Below are positions 17,249-25,589 of a DNA stretch of 64,000 bases, one piece after another (position 1 is the first letter of the stretch; each line of letters opens with the position of its first letter). The stretch is taken from NCBI RefSeq assembly GCF_014645815.1, contig NZ_BMML01000001.1:302053-366052 (forward strand). The letters are read 5' to 3'. The notes under the pieces were generated by a model, which was not told where the DNA came from, made no database searches, and saw only the letters and a list, made by a program, of their open reading frames with translations. The position numbers were made by a program, and so were the translations under genes. The stretch comes from Streptomyces fuscichromogenes (lineage in GTDB: Bacteria > Actinomycetota > Actinomycetes > Streptomycetales > Streptomycetaceae).

Positions 17249-17928
17249 CGATCCGTGTCCTGCTCGCCGACGACCAGGCACTGCTGCGCAGCGCGTTCCG
17301 GGTGCTCGTCGACTCCGAGTCCGACATGGAGGTGGTCGGCGAGGCCTCCGACGGCGCCGAGGCGGTGCGGCTGACCAAGGAGTCCGGGGCCGACGTCGTC
17401 CTGATGGACATCCGGATGCCGGGCACGGACGGACTCGCCGCCACCCGGCTGATCAGCGCCGACGCCTCCCTCGCCCATGTCCGCGTGGTGATCCTCACGA
17501 CCTTCGAGGTCGACGACTACGTCGTCCAGGCGCTGCGGGCGGGCGCCTCCGGCTTCCTCGGCAAGGGCAGCGAACCCGAGGAACTGCTGAGCGCCATCCG
17601 GGTCGCCGCCGGCGGCGAGGCGCTGCTCTCCCCGACGGCCACCAAGGGCCTGATCGCCCGCTTCCTCGCCCAGGGCGACATGGGCGACGACGGCCGTGAC
17701 CCGGCCCGCTCCGAGCGGCTGCACGCGCTCACCTCACGGGAGCGCGAGGTCCTGGTCCAGGTCGCCGGCGGCCACTCCAACGACGAGATCGCCGAACGCC
17801 TGGAGGTCAGCCCGCTGACCGTGAAGACCCACGTCAACCGGGCCATGGCCAAGCTGGGCGCCCGGGACCGGGCCCAGCTCGTGGTGATCGCGTACGAGTC
17901 GGGCCTGGTCCGCCCCAGGACGGACTGA
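17245..17928 (+). CDS. Response regulator, NarL/LuxR family
   Basis: A 227-aa regulator. The receiver has acidic residues in LLADDQALLR, the phospho-acceptor Asp in VLMDIRMPG (about residue 54) and the switch Lys in GFLGKGSEPEE. The LuxR-type helix-turn-helix is at about 160-222 (LTSREREVLVQVAGG, SPLTVKTHVNRAMAKL). It overlaps the kinase gene by four bases and is its obvious partner. Targets probably include the envelope genes just upstream, but no operator was identified by eye. Confidence 0.94.
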   Translation: MTIRVLLADDQALLRSAFRVLVDSESDMEVVGEASDGAEAVRLTKESGADVVLMDIRMPGTDGLAATRLISADASLAHVRVVILTTFEVDDYVVQALRAGASGFLGKGSEPEELLSAIRVAAGGEALLSPTATKGLIARFLAQGDMGDDGRDPARSERLHALTSREREVLVQVAGGHSNDEIAERLEVSPLTVKTHVNRAMAKLGARDRAQLVVIAYESGLVRPRTD

Positions 17929-18066
17929 CCCCGCCGCCGCGAACGCGGCGATGCCGGACCTCACCGCCGTGCACGCCCTGCCGCCGATGCCGTCCAGCGC
18001 CGTCCGCGCCTGCCCGTTCCGTATGCTGGCGCCGCGAACTGCCGGTCGGCGAAGGGGAGTTTCGGA

Positions 18067-20295
18067 GTGCCGCTGCACAAGGACGACCCACGGTCCCTCG
18101 GCGGCTACCGGCTGGCCGACCGGCTGGGGGCGGGTGGGATGGGCATCGTCTACCGGGGCCGGTCGCGCTCCGGGCGCGAGGTCGCCGTCAAGGTGGTGCA
18201 CGCCCAGTACGCCGAGGACCCCGTCTTCCGCGCCCGGTTCCGGCAGGAGGTCGAGGCCGCCCGCCGGGTGAGCGGCGCCTTCACCGCCCCCGTCCTGGAC
18301 GCCGACCCGGACGCGCCGACGCCCTGGATGGCCACCCAGTACGTGCCCGGCCCCTCCCTCGCCGCCCGGATCCGGACCCAGGGCGCGCTGCGGGTCACCG
18401 AACTCCGGCCGCTGGCCCTCGGCCTGGTGGAGGCGCTGCGGGACATCCACCGGGCCGGGATGGTGCACCGCGACCTGAAACCGGCCAACGTCCTGATCGC
18501 CGAGGACGGCCCCCGCGTCATCGACTTCGGCATCTCCCGGGCCGCCGAGAACCACAACACCCTCACCGAGACCGGGCAGATGGTCGGCACCCCGCCCTTC
18601 ATGTCCCCGGAACAGTTCACCGACGCCCGTACCGTCGGCCCCGCCTCCGACGTCTTCTCGCTCGGCGCGCTGCTGGTGTACTGCGTCACCGGTCACGGCC
18701 CCTTCGACGCCGACAGCCCCTATCTGACCGGCTACCGGGTGGTCCACAACGAGCCCGTCCTGGACGGGGTCACCGGCCCGCTGCGCACGGTCCTGGAGCG
18801 CTGCCTGGCCAAGGACCCCGCCGACCGGCCCGGACTCGACGACCTGGCCCGGGAGTTCGCGGCGGCCCTGCCGGAGCCGGAGTCCGCCGAACCGCAGACG
18901 ATGACCCTGCGCCTGCCCGCCACCAGCCCCGGCCGCGCCCTCGCCCCCGACGCCACCACTCCGCCGGTCACCGGCCGCCGCCCCCGCCGCCGGGTCTCCC
19001 GGCCGCTGCTGGCCGCGGCCGCGGTGACCGCGCTCGCCCTGACCGGCTACTTGCTGCTGGGTCCCTGGAACGGCGACGGCCAGGCCCGCACCGGTTCCCC
19101 GGCGTCCCCCGGATCCCGCTGGGGCGCCCTCCCCACCGGCTGGAAGCCCTGGCAGACAACGGTGTCCGCGACCGCCGAGCACGGGGTGGCGAAGGCACCG
19201 GGCTACGAGGGCGACACCTCGCCCGCCTGCGTGTCGGACGGCTCCTCCGTGTACTGCGGCGGCACCTCCCTGCTCCCCACCCGGGTCGACGCCACCACCG
19301 GCCGTACCCTCTGGCGCTCCGGCATAGCGCCCGCGGGCGTCTCGGCCGACCACTTCATCACGACCGTCCTCGGCGTCGACGACGGCCGGGTCCTCGTCGA
19401 ACTCCAGATCACCGACGACGACGGCGCGGGGAAGGCCCAGTCCGTCATGGCCCTCGACGGCGAGGACGGCAGCAGGCTCTGGTCCCACGCGGTACGCACC
19501 GACAGCCTGGGGTCGGCCTACGGCGACGGGGTCACCCTGACCCAGGAGGGCGACGGCAGTACGTTCACCGTCCGTTCGGCGCGGGACGGCAGTGTGCGCC
19601 GGAACGTGCCCGTGCCCCGGGGCTGGCTCTGTTCGATGCTCTCCGCGGGCGACTTCCCCTATGTGGACTGCGGCGACCAGTCGGACGGCTCGCACGCCAC
19701 GAGGTTCTACGTCGTCCGGCCCGCCGACGGCTCGGTGCGCACCCTGGACTCTCCCGCCCAGACGGCCAGTTTCGTCGGCGTCCTCTCCGGACAGCTGGTC
19801 TTCCTGGAGTCGGACGACCAGGACGTGAACAACGGCCCCGACCTGATCTACCACCGCATCGTGCGGGTCGACCCCGACACCGGCCGGCGCACCCTGGTCC
19901 CGCTGCCCGAGAAGTACCGGGGCGGCCTGCCCACGCTGGCCCGCGGCACGCTCTACCTGGCCACCTCCAGCGGCCTGGTCACCGCCTTCTCGCCGACGAC
20001 CGGGGCCCGGCTGTGGAGCAGCCACACGGCCCTGGAGTCGCCGGGCCAGGCATCGGTGGACCCGAAGGGGCGCACGGTGTACATGGCGGGCATGAGCGGC
20101 CGGGTGGTCGCGCTCGACGCGGCCAGGGGCACCGTGCTGTGGGAGTCCGGCGCCCGCGCCGAGGTGCTCGGCAACAGCGGCCTGCTCCCGACCGTCTGGT
20201 TCAACCGCGGCGCCCTGGTCCTCTCGACCTCCGACGGCACGATCTTCACCCTCGACCCGGCCCACCCCGAGCGCAAGGCCGTCGACTCGGGGTGA
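18067..20295 (+). CDS. Membrane Ser/Thr protein kinase with C-terminal PQQ-type beta-propeller
   Basis: A 742-aa receptor-like kinase. Residues 12-270 form the Hanks kinase: GAGGMGIVYRG glycine loop, AVKVV lysine, HRDLKPANVL catalytic loop (about 138), DFGIS. A single membrane helix lies at about 312-332 after a basic stretch. The external part (about 345-742) shows repeated PQQ/WD-like blades (TGRTLWRSG, DGSRLWSHA, TGARLWSSH, RGTVLWESG). This layout of sensing propeller outside and kinase inside is common in Streptomyces. GTG 18067 has GGGGAG upstream. Ligand and substrates are unknown. Confidence 0.93.
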   Translation: MPLHKDDPRSLGGYRLADRLGAGGMGIVYRGRSRSGREVAVKVVHAQYAEDPVFRARFRQEVEAARRVSGAFTAPVLDADPDAPTPWMATQYVPGPSLAARIRTQGALRVTELRPLALGLVEALRDIHRAGMVHRDLKPANVLIAEDGPRVIDFGISRAAENHNTLTETGQMVGTPPFMSPEQFTDARTVGPASDVFSLGALLVYCVTGHGPFDADSPYLTGYRVVHNEPVLDGVTGPLRTVLERCLAKDPADRPGLDDLAREFAAALPEPESAEPQTMTLRLPATSPGRALAPDATTPPVTGRRPRRRVSRPLLAAAAVTALALTGYLLLGPWNGDGQARTGSPASPGSRWGALPTGWKPWQTTVSATAEHGVAKAPGYEGDTSPACVSDGSSVYCGGTSLLPTRVDATTGRTLWRSGIAPAGVSADHFITTVLGVDDGRVLVELQITDDDGAGKAQSVMALDGEDGSRLWSHAVRTDSLGSAYGDGVTLTQEGDGSTFTVRSARDGSVRRNVPVPRGWLCSMLSAGDFPYVDCGDQSDGSHATRFYVVRPADGSVRTLDSPAQTASFVGVLSGQLVFLESDDQDVNNGPDLIYHRIVRVDPDTGRRTLVPLPEKYRGGLPTLARGTLYLATSSGLVTAFSPTTGARLWSSHTALESPGQASVDPKGRTVYMAGMSGRVVALDAARGTVLWESGARAEVLGNSGLLPTVWFNRGALVLSTSDGTIFTLDPAHPERKAVDSG

Positions 20296-20311
20296 CGCAC
20301 GGGCCGTACGG

Positions 20312-21508
20312 CTACGGCAGCGCCAGCATCCGCTCCAGGGCCAGCTTGGCGAACGCCTCGGTCTCCTTGTCCACCTCGATGCGGTTGACCAGGTTGCCCT
20401 CGGCCAGCGACTCCAGGGTCCAGACCAGGTGCGGGAGGTCGATGCGGTTCATGGTCGAGCAGAAGCAGACCGTCCTGTCGAGGAAGACGATCTCCTTGCC
20501 TTCCGGCGCGAAACGGTTCGCGAGGCGGCGGACCAGGTTCAGCTCGGTGCCGATGGCCCACTTGGAACCGGCGGGCGCGGCCTCCAGCGCCTTGATGATG
20601 TACTCGGTCGAACCGACGTAGTCGGCGGCGGCGACGACCTCGTGCTTGCACTCCGGGTGGACGAGGACGTTCACGCCCGGGATGCGCTCGCGCACGTCGG
20701 CGACCGAGTCCAGCGAGAAACGGCCGTGCACCGAGCAGTGGCCGCGCCACAGGATCATCTTCGCGTCCCGCAACTGCTCCGCCGTGAGCCCGCCGTTCGG
20801 CTTGTGCGGGTTGTAGAGCACGCAGTCGTCCAGGGACATCCCCATGTCCCGCACGGCGGTGTTGCGGCCCAGGTGCTGGTCGGGCAGGAAGAGGACCTTT
20901 GTCGCCGAGGGCTCCCCCTGTTCGAAGGCCCACTCCAGGGCCCGCTGCGCGTTCGACGAGGTGCAGATGGTGCCGCCGTGCCTGCCCGTGAACGCCTTGA
21001 TGTCCGCGGACGAGTTCATGTACGAGACGGGCACGACCTGCTCGGCTATGCCGGCCTCGGTCAGCACGTCCCAGCACTCGGCGACCTGCTCGGCCGTCGC
21101 CATGTCCGCCATCGAGCACCCGGCCGCCAGGTCCGGCAGGACCACCTTCTGGTCGTCCGAGGTCAGGATGTCGGCGGACTCGGCCATGAAGTGCACACCG
21201 CAGAAGACGATGTACTCGGCCTCCGGGCGGGCGGCCGCGTCCCTGGCCAGCTTGAAGGAGTCGCCCGTGACATCGGCGAACTGGATGACCTCGTCGCGCT
21301 GGTAGTGGTGGCCGAGCACGAAGACCTTGTCGCCGAGCTTCTCCTTGGCGGCGCGGGCCCGCGCGACCAGGTCAGGGTCGGACGGGGAGGGCAGGTCGCC
21401 GGGGCACTCGACGCCCCGCTCGCTCCTCGGGTCGGCCTCACGGCCGAGCAGCAGCAGGGCGAGCGGAGTCGGCTGTACGTCGAGCTCCGTGGTCTGGGCG
21501 GTGGTCAC
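20312..21508 (-). CDS. nadA: Quinolinate synthase A
   Basis: Condenses iminoaspartate with dihydroxyacetone phosphate to quinolinate, the first committed product of de novo NAD synthesis. The 398-aa protein has GHHYQRDEVIQFAD near residue 60 and three cysteines placed as the 4Fe-4S ligands: LAAGCSMAD, HPECKHEV and VCFCSTMN. The second of two nearby GTG codons (21508) is preferred because GAAAGG stands eight bases before it; the first (21517) overlaps that ribosome site. nadB/nadC are not in view. The A-type iron-sulfur carrier gene erpA diverges from it. Confidence 0.95.
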   Translation of the reverse strand: MTTAQTTELDVQPTPLALLLLGREADPRSERGVECPGDLPSPSDPDLVARARAAKEKLGDKVFVLGHHYQRDEVIQFADVTGDSFKLARDAAARPEAEYIVFCGVHFMAESADILTSDDQKVVLPDLAAGCSMADMATAEQVAECWDVLTEAGIAEQVVPVSYMNSSADIKAFTGRHGGTICTSSNAQRALEWAFEQGEPSATKVLFLPDQHLGRNTAVRDMGMSLDDCVLYNPHKPNGGLTAEQLRDAKMILWRGHCSVHGRFSLDSVADVRERIPGVNVLVHPECKHEVVAAADYVGSTEYIIKALEAAPAGSKWAIGTELNLVRRLANRFAPEGKEIVFLDRTVCFCSTMNRIDLPHLVWTLESLAEGNLVNRIEVDKETEAFAKLALERMLALP

Positions 21509-21560
21509 GACACGCACCCTTTCTACTTTTCGTCGTTCTGACGTTATCTATCATAACTGC

Positions 21561-21604
21561 TTCATGTCACTTTGACGACGGCCATAGCGTCGATGTGACA
21601 TGAA
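21561..21604. promoter_or_regulatory. Long inverted repeat in the nadA-erpA intergenic region
   Basis: TTCATGTCAC (21561-21570) and GTGACATGAA (21595-21604) are exact complements; inside them CGACG (21576-21580) and CGTCG (21588-21592) also pair. It lies 53 bases upstream of the nadA start and 178 bases upstream of erpA. It could be an operator for either gene. Confidence 0.5.
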
Positions 21605-21781
21605 TCCCGGCGGCGAACGCTGTGGGTGGTCACCGCGACCGCTGTGCGTGACTTCGGGCGTGTGCGAGCATGAAGAGGTAGGAAAAACGCGAGAACGCGC
21701 ATGCCGGCCCGGAATGAATCAGCGGACCCGCCGGTTGCACTCGTCGGCAAGCAGTCTCCGTACAACCCGGGAGAGATGTAG

Positions 21782-22138
21782 ATGTCCGTATCGGACGAGA
21801 CCAGCACCGCCACCGACGGCATCATCCTGAGCGACGCCGCCGCGGCCAAGGTGAAGGCCCTGCTCGACCAGGAAGGCCGTGACGACCTCGCGCTGCGCGT
21901 CGCCGTCCAGCCCGGTGGCTGCTCCGGCCTGCGCTACCAGCTCTTCTTCGACGAGCGTTCCCTCGACGGCGACGTCGTCAAGGACTTCGGCGGTGTCAAG
22001 GTCGTCACCGACCGCATGAGCGCCCCGTACCTGGGCGGTGCGTCGATCGACTTCGTCGACACCATCGAGAAGCAGGGCTTCACGATCGACAACCCGAACG
22101 CGACCGGCTCCTGCGCCTGCGGCGACTCCTTCAGCTGA
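21782..22138 (+). CDS. erpA: A-type iron-sulfur cluster carrier/insertion protein
   Basis: A 118-aa HesB/IscA-family protein that delivers Fe-S clusters to target enzymes. The three ligand cysteines are present: QPGGCSGLRY (about 50) and the C-terminal SCACGDS pair. Length and fold match ErpA. GGGAGAG lies before ATG 21782. It is divergent from nadA, whose product needs a 4Fe-4S cluster. The mycobacterial orthologue (Rv2204c) sits in the same neighbourhood beside adoK and ctaC. Confidence 0.94.
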   Translation: MSVSDETSTATDGIILSDAAAAKVKALLDQEGRDDLALRVAVQPGGCSGLRYQLFFDERSLDGDVVKDFGGVKVVTDRMSAPYLGGASIDFVDTIEKQGFTIDNPNATGSCACGDSFS

Positions 22139-22165
22139 GCCGCGGGGCACGACAGCGGAACGGCA

Positions 22166-22206
22166 CGAAGGCGGCGGTCCCTCATCACGAGGGGCCGCCG
22201 CCTTCG
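22166..22206. terminator. Bidirectional terminator between erpA and the anchored-protein gene
   Basis: CGAAGGCGGCGG (22166-22177) pairs with CCGCCGCCTTCG (22195-22206); TCCCT/AGGGG extends the stem to 17 pairs with a 7-base loop. It lies between convergent genes. Confidence 0.85.
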
Positions 22207-22213
22207 AGCGTGC

Positions 22214-24103
22214 TCAGCCCAGCTGCGGGTCGAGCGTCGTCGCCTTCTCCTTCGGGACGGCCCTGCCGTCCGTGCCGATCACCTTCCGGCCGTCCAGCGG
22301 CGCGTCCAGGCGCACCGCCTGGTGGTACTGCTTGGCGATCATCACGCAGATCTTGTCGGGCCAGGGCGTCGCGGTCACCTTCACCACCACCTGCTCCGAG
22401 CTCTCGTCCGCCGTCACCTTGTAGTCGGCGCACACCCCGCCGGTGAACGCGACGACCAGCTCGCGGTCGTCGCTCGTGTACCCGTCCACCTTCACGTCCT
22501 TCGTGCTCCCCGCCGACGCGCTCGCGCTCGCCGAGGGCGTCGGTGTGGCAGCGGGTGCGGAGGCGGAGACCAGGTACGCCGGTTCCACCGCCGGATAGGC
22601 CACGGTGTACGAGTCCGCCGCCCCGCGCACCTGGAACAGCCAGGACGGCACCAGTGCCTGCCGGCCGGCGACGGACTGCGCGGCAAGCCCGAACACCGCC
22701 TTCTCGATCACGGCGGAGGACGTGGCCGAGGAGGTGGCCGAGGAGGTGGCCGAGGAGGACGACGCGGACGGCGTCGACGCGCTGCACGGCTGCTCCAGCC
22801 GGTCCTTCAGCGGTACGGCACTGGCGCAGCCGCCGATGCCCATCCGGTGGTCGGAGCGCGGCGCCGCGTTCATCAGGTCCAGCGTCTTCGCGGCGCTCAG
22901 CACCGGATACGTGTCGCCCTTCGCCGGCGTCGCGAGCATCCCGTTGCCGCCGACCACCTCGCCCTGCTTGCTGACGGTCAGCCCCGTCGCCCAGCCGTAC
23001 GTCGGCAGCCCGCCGACCACCGGAGCGGCGTTCACCACCCGCTGGGCCCCCATGACCTGGCTCGCGTCCAGCTTCGCGGCGTCCTGACCGAGCGCCTTCA
23101 GCACCGGCGCCGCCGCCTTCTCGGCCTCGGCGACGCTCACCGGGGCACCGGCCGGTGCGACCGGGTCCTGCGCGCACACCAGGCCCCGCTTGCAGTTGTC
23201 GGTGCCCGGGGCGTAGCGGCTGTACGTCCAGATGCCCGGGGCGGTCCGGTTCACCTGGAGACTCCCGCCGGAGCCGTCGCTGTCCGTGCCGACCTTCCAG
23301 ACCTGGCCCTCGGCCACCGGGGTGCCCTCGATCCCGAGCGACTTCGCCAGCGCGGCGACCCGGTCCTTGGAGACCTCGCCGGAGGGCTGGTACACGGTGG
23401 CCGAACCGGGCCCTGCGGGGAGCGTCCCGCTCGCCCGGTAGGTCACGCCGTAGGGATTGGGCTCGCCCGGGGCGATGCCGTTGCCGCCGGAGGAGTAGCC
23501 GTCCAGGGCGAGGGGCGGGGGAGTGGCACCGCCGGACGTGCCCGTGCCCGCACCACCGGAGCCGCCGCCGGAACCGGTACTCGCGGCGAGGTACGCCCCA
23601 CCACCACCGACCAGAAGGACGGCGGCGGCCACAGAGACGACGACGAGAGCGGGCGAGCGACGCCGGGAGGAGAGACGATCGACCTCGACCTCGGGAGCGG
23701 CCTCGACCTCCACCTCGGTTGCGGCTTCGGCTTCGACGTCGGCTGCGGCTTCCGGCTCGGCAGTGGCCTCGGTCTTGGCGTCGGCTTCCGCCGTCGGCTC
23801 GGCGGTGGCCTTGGCGGTTGTCTGGGCCTCGGTAGTTGTCTCGGGCGTACGGGGGGCGGAAGCGGCGGGGAACTCGGCGGCGGGGGCCTGGTCCGGCTCG
23901 GGCTCGGCGGCCTCTTCCGGTTTCGTGGCCGCTTCGGGGGTCTCCGGCTCCGGAACCTCTTCCACGGCGCCCTCGGCGGACTCCGGGACGGCCTCGGCGG
24001 CTTCCGCAGCCTTCGGCGACCCCGTGGCCCGCCGGGCCTCGGGGGGCTCCCCGGGGTTGCCCGCGGCCGCGTCGTCGTCGTTCTCGGGTCGCTCGCTCTT
24101 CAC
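22214..24103 (-). CDS. Large single-pass membrane protein with acidic cytoplasmic tail, unknown function
   Basis: A 629-aa protein. Residues 1-145 are a low-complexity acidic Glu/Ala/Pro/Thr tract; a short basic segment RLSSRRR precedes the only membrane helix (about 154-175), so the tail is inside and residues 176-629 outside. The external part begins with a Gly/Ser/Thr linker, contains two cysteines in DNCKRGLVCAQ, and near residue 450-470 a Ser/Thr tract made of tandem ATSS units. No enzyme motif was recognised. GTG 24103 has AAGGAG six bases upstream. Orthologues in Streptomyces are annotated as hypothetical membrane proteins, as far as I recall. Confidence 0.8.
   Translation of the reverse strand: MKSERPENDDDAAAGNPGEPPEARRATGSPKAAEAAEAVPESAEGAVEEVPEPETPEAATKPEEAAEPEPDQAPAAEFPAASAPRTPETTTEAQTTAKATAEPTAEADAKTEATAEPEAAADVEAEAATEVEVEAAPEVEVDRLSSRRRSPALVVVSVAAAVLLVGGGGAYLAASTGSGGGSGGAGTGTSGGATPPPLALDGYSSGGNGIAPGEPNPYGVTYRASGTLPAGPGSATVYQPSGEVSKDRVAALAKSLGIEGTPVAEGQVWKVGTDSDGSGGSLQVNRTAPGIWTYSRYAPGTDNCKRGLVCAQDPVAPAGAPVSVAEAEKAAAPVLKALGQDAAKLDASQVMGAQRVVNAAPVVGGLPTYGWATGLTVSKQGEVVGGNGMLATPAKGDTYPVLSAAKTLDLMNAAPRSDHRMGIGGCASAVPLKDRLEQPCSASTPSASSSSATSSATSSATSSAVIEKAVFGLAAQSVAGRQALVPSWLFQVRGAADSYTVAYPAVEPAYLVSASAPAATPTPSASASASAGSTKDVKVDGYTSDDRELVVAFTGGVCADYKVTADESSEQVVVKVTATPWPDKICVMIAKQYHQAVRLDAPLDGRKVIGTDGRAVPKEKATTLDPQLG
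22722..22757. repeat. Tandem 12-bp repeats inside the anchored-protein gene
   Basis: About three copies of a GTGGCCGAGGAG-like unit encode the Ser/Ala/Thr linker on the minus strand. The frame is kept whatever the copy number, so length variation between strains is expected. Confidence 0.7.
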
Positions 24104-24208
24104 CGCATCGCTCCTTGCCAGCGTCGTATCCCGCCTCCCCTTTCACGGGGGACGGCGATGGGACGCGGGAGGGGGGCGCGCGGTTCCCTGGAACGCGCCG
24201 GGCGGGAC

Positions 24209-24418
24209 TCAGTCGCCGTAGTCGGACATCGCGTCCAGGAGCCTGGCGGACTTCTTCGGCACGGTCACCCCGTGGATGAGTGACGGCGGCACCGGACGGG
24301 CATCGCTGTGATCGGGAACCGTCCAGTGCGGAGCCATCCGGGCGCAGTCCCCGCGCAGCGACGCCAGATCGCCGTCGAGGTCGGCCGGAGCGGGGGCGTG
24401 GGCCTTGAGGTTCGTCAT
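24209..24418 (-). CDS. Small hypothetical protein
   Basis: A 69-aa product (TNLKAHAPAPADLDGDL, then HWTVPDHSDARPVPPSLI and a C-terminal SARLLDAMSDYGD). No domain, signal peptide or membrane helix is seen. Codon third positions are GC-rich as expected for a real gene, and it fills an otherwise empty gap, but no clear Shine-Dalgarno precedes ATG 24418. The start is 133 bases from the divergent adoK gene. It may be a Streptomyces-specific peptide. Confidence 0.5.
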   Translation of the reverse strand: MTNLKAHAPAPADLDGDLASLRGDCARMAPHWTVPDHSDARPVPPSLIHGVTVPKKSARLLDAMSDYGD

Positions 24419-24551
24419 GACGGAACCGTAAGCACGCCGGGCACCGCGAAGAAAGATCTACTATCGGGTAGTTTTGGCACCTTCAGGGTGCCCGTGCCGA
24501 CCCGGTAGCGTTAACTGTCAATCACGCCTCCCCCTCAGGAGAGTCCCAGCC

Positions 24552-25526
24552 GTGCGCATCGCAGTCACCGGCTCCATCGCCACCGACCACCTCATGACCT
24601 TCCCCGGCCGCTTCGCCGACCAGTTCGTCGCGGACCAGTTGCACACGGTCTCGCTGTCCTTCCTGGTCGACAACCTGGACGTGCGCCGGGGCGGCGTCGG
24701 CGCGAATATCGCGTTCGGCATGGGACAGCTCGGCACCCGGCCGGTCCTGGTCGGCGCGGCGGGCTTCGACTTCGACGAGTACCGTGCCTGGCTCGGCCGG
24801 CACGGCGTCGACACGGACTCCGTCCGCATCTCCGAGACCCTGCACACCGCGCGATTCGTGTGCACGACCGACGCCGACCACAACCAGATCGGCTCCTTCT
24901 ACACGGGCGCGATGAGCGAGGCCCGCCTGATCGAGCTCAAGACGGTGGCCGACCGGGTCGGCGGCCTCGACCTGGTCCTGATCGGCGCCGACGACCCGGA
25001 GGGCATGCTCCGCCACACGGAGGAGTGCCGGGCCCGCGCCATCCCCTTCGCCGCCGACTTCTCCCAGCAGATCGCCCGGATGAACGGCGACGAGATCCGG
25101 ATACTGCTGGAGGGCGCGACGTACCTCTTCTCGAACGAGTACGAGAAGGGGCTCATCGAGACGAAGACCGGCTGGAGCGACGAGGAGATCCTCGCGAAGG
25201 TCGGCCACCGGGTCACGACGCTCGGCGCGCGCGGTGTCCGGATCGAGCGGGTGGGCGAGGACCCGATCGAGGTCGGCTGCCCCGACGAGGAGCGCAAGGC
25301 CGACCCGACGGGCGTCGGCGACGCGTTCCGCGCCGGGTTCCTGTCCGGGCTCGCGTGGGGGGTCTCGCTGGAGCGGGCCGCGCAGGTGGGCTGCATGCTG
25401 GCGACCCTCGTCATCGAGACGGTGGGGACGCAGGAGTACCAGTTGCGGCGGGGGCACTTCATGGAGCGGTTCACGAAGGCGTACGGGGACGAGGCCGCGC
25501 AGGAGGTCCGGGGTCATCTGGTCTGA
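24552..25526 (+). CDS. adoK: Adenosine kinase, PfkB family
   Basis: A 324-aa ribokinase-fold enzyme. The opening AVTGSIATDHLMTFPGRF and the segment FLVDNLDVRRGG closely match mycobacterial adenosine kinase (AdoK, Rv2202c), which phosphorylates adenosine to AMP in salvage. The PfkB signature with the catalytic base is DPTGVGDAFRAGFL at about 252-265. GTG 24552 has AGGAG upstream and places the first strand correctly; the longer frame to 24474 is not supported. In mycobacteria the gene also stands near erpA and ctaC, which strengthens the orthology. Other sugar kinases share the fold, so substrate rests on similarity. Confidence 0.88.
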   Translation: MRIAVTGSIATDHLMTFPGRFADQFVADQLHTVSLSFLVDNLDVRRGGVGANIAFGMGQLGTRPVLVGAAGFDFDEYRAWLGRHGVDTDSVRISETLHTARFVCTTDADHNQIGSFYTGAMSEARLIELKTVADRVGGLDLVLIGADDPEGMLRHTEECRARAIPFAADFSQQIARMNGDEIRILLEGATYLFSNEYEKGLIETKTGWSDEEILAKVGHRVTTLGARGVRIERVGEDPIEVGCPDEERKADPTGVGDAFRAGFLSGLAWGVSLERAAQVGCMLATLVIETVGTQEYQLRRGHFMERFTKAYGDEAAQEVRGHLV

Positions 25527-25548
25527 GTTCTGGCTGCGGGTGCGTGGG

Positions 25549-25586
25549 GGCTGGTCGCGCAGTTCCCCGCGCCCCTGGAAGAAGGG
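25549..25586 (-). repeat. Dispersed intergenic repeat, family A, copy 4
   Basis: Core GGTCGCGCAGTTCCCCGCG and CCCCTGG between two convergent genes, pointing the same way as the desulfurase gene whose stop lies 3 bases away. Confidence 0.8.
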
Positions 25587-25589
25587 CGT

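Noticed and set aside
14588..17281. Long open frame (897 aa) antisense to pspA, pspAA and the kinase
   Set aside because: It only mirrors the codon bias of real genes on the other strand; no domain is recognisable.
17734..20265. 843-aa frame antisense to the Ser/Thr kinase
   Set aside because: Shadow of a gene with all kinase motifs in the plus strand.
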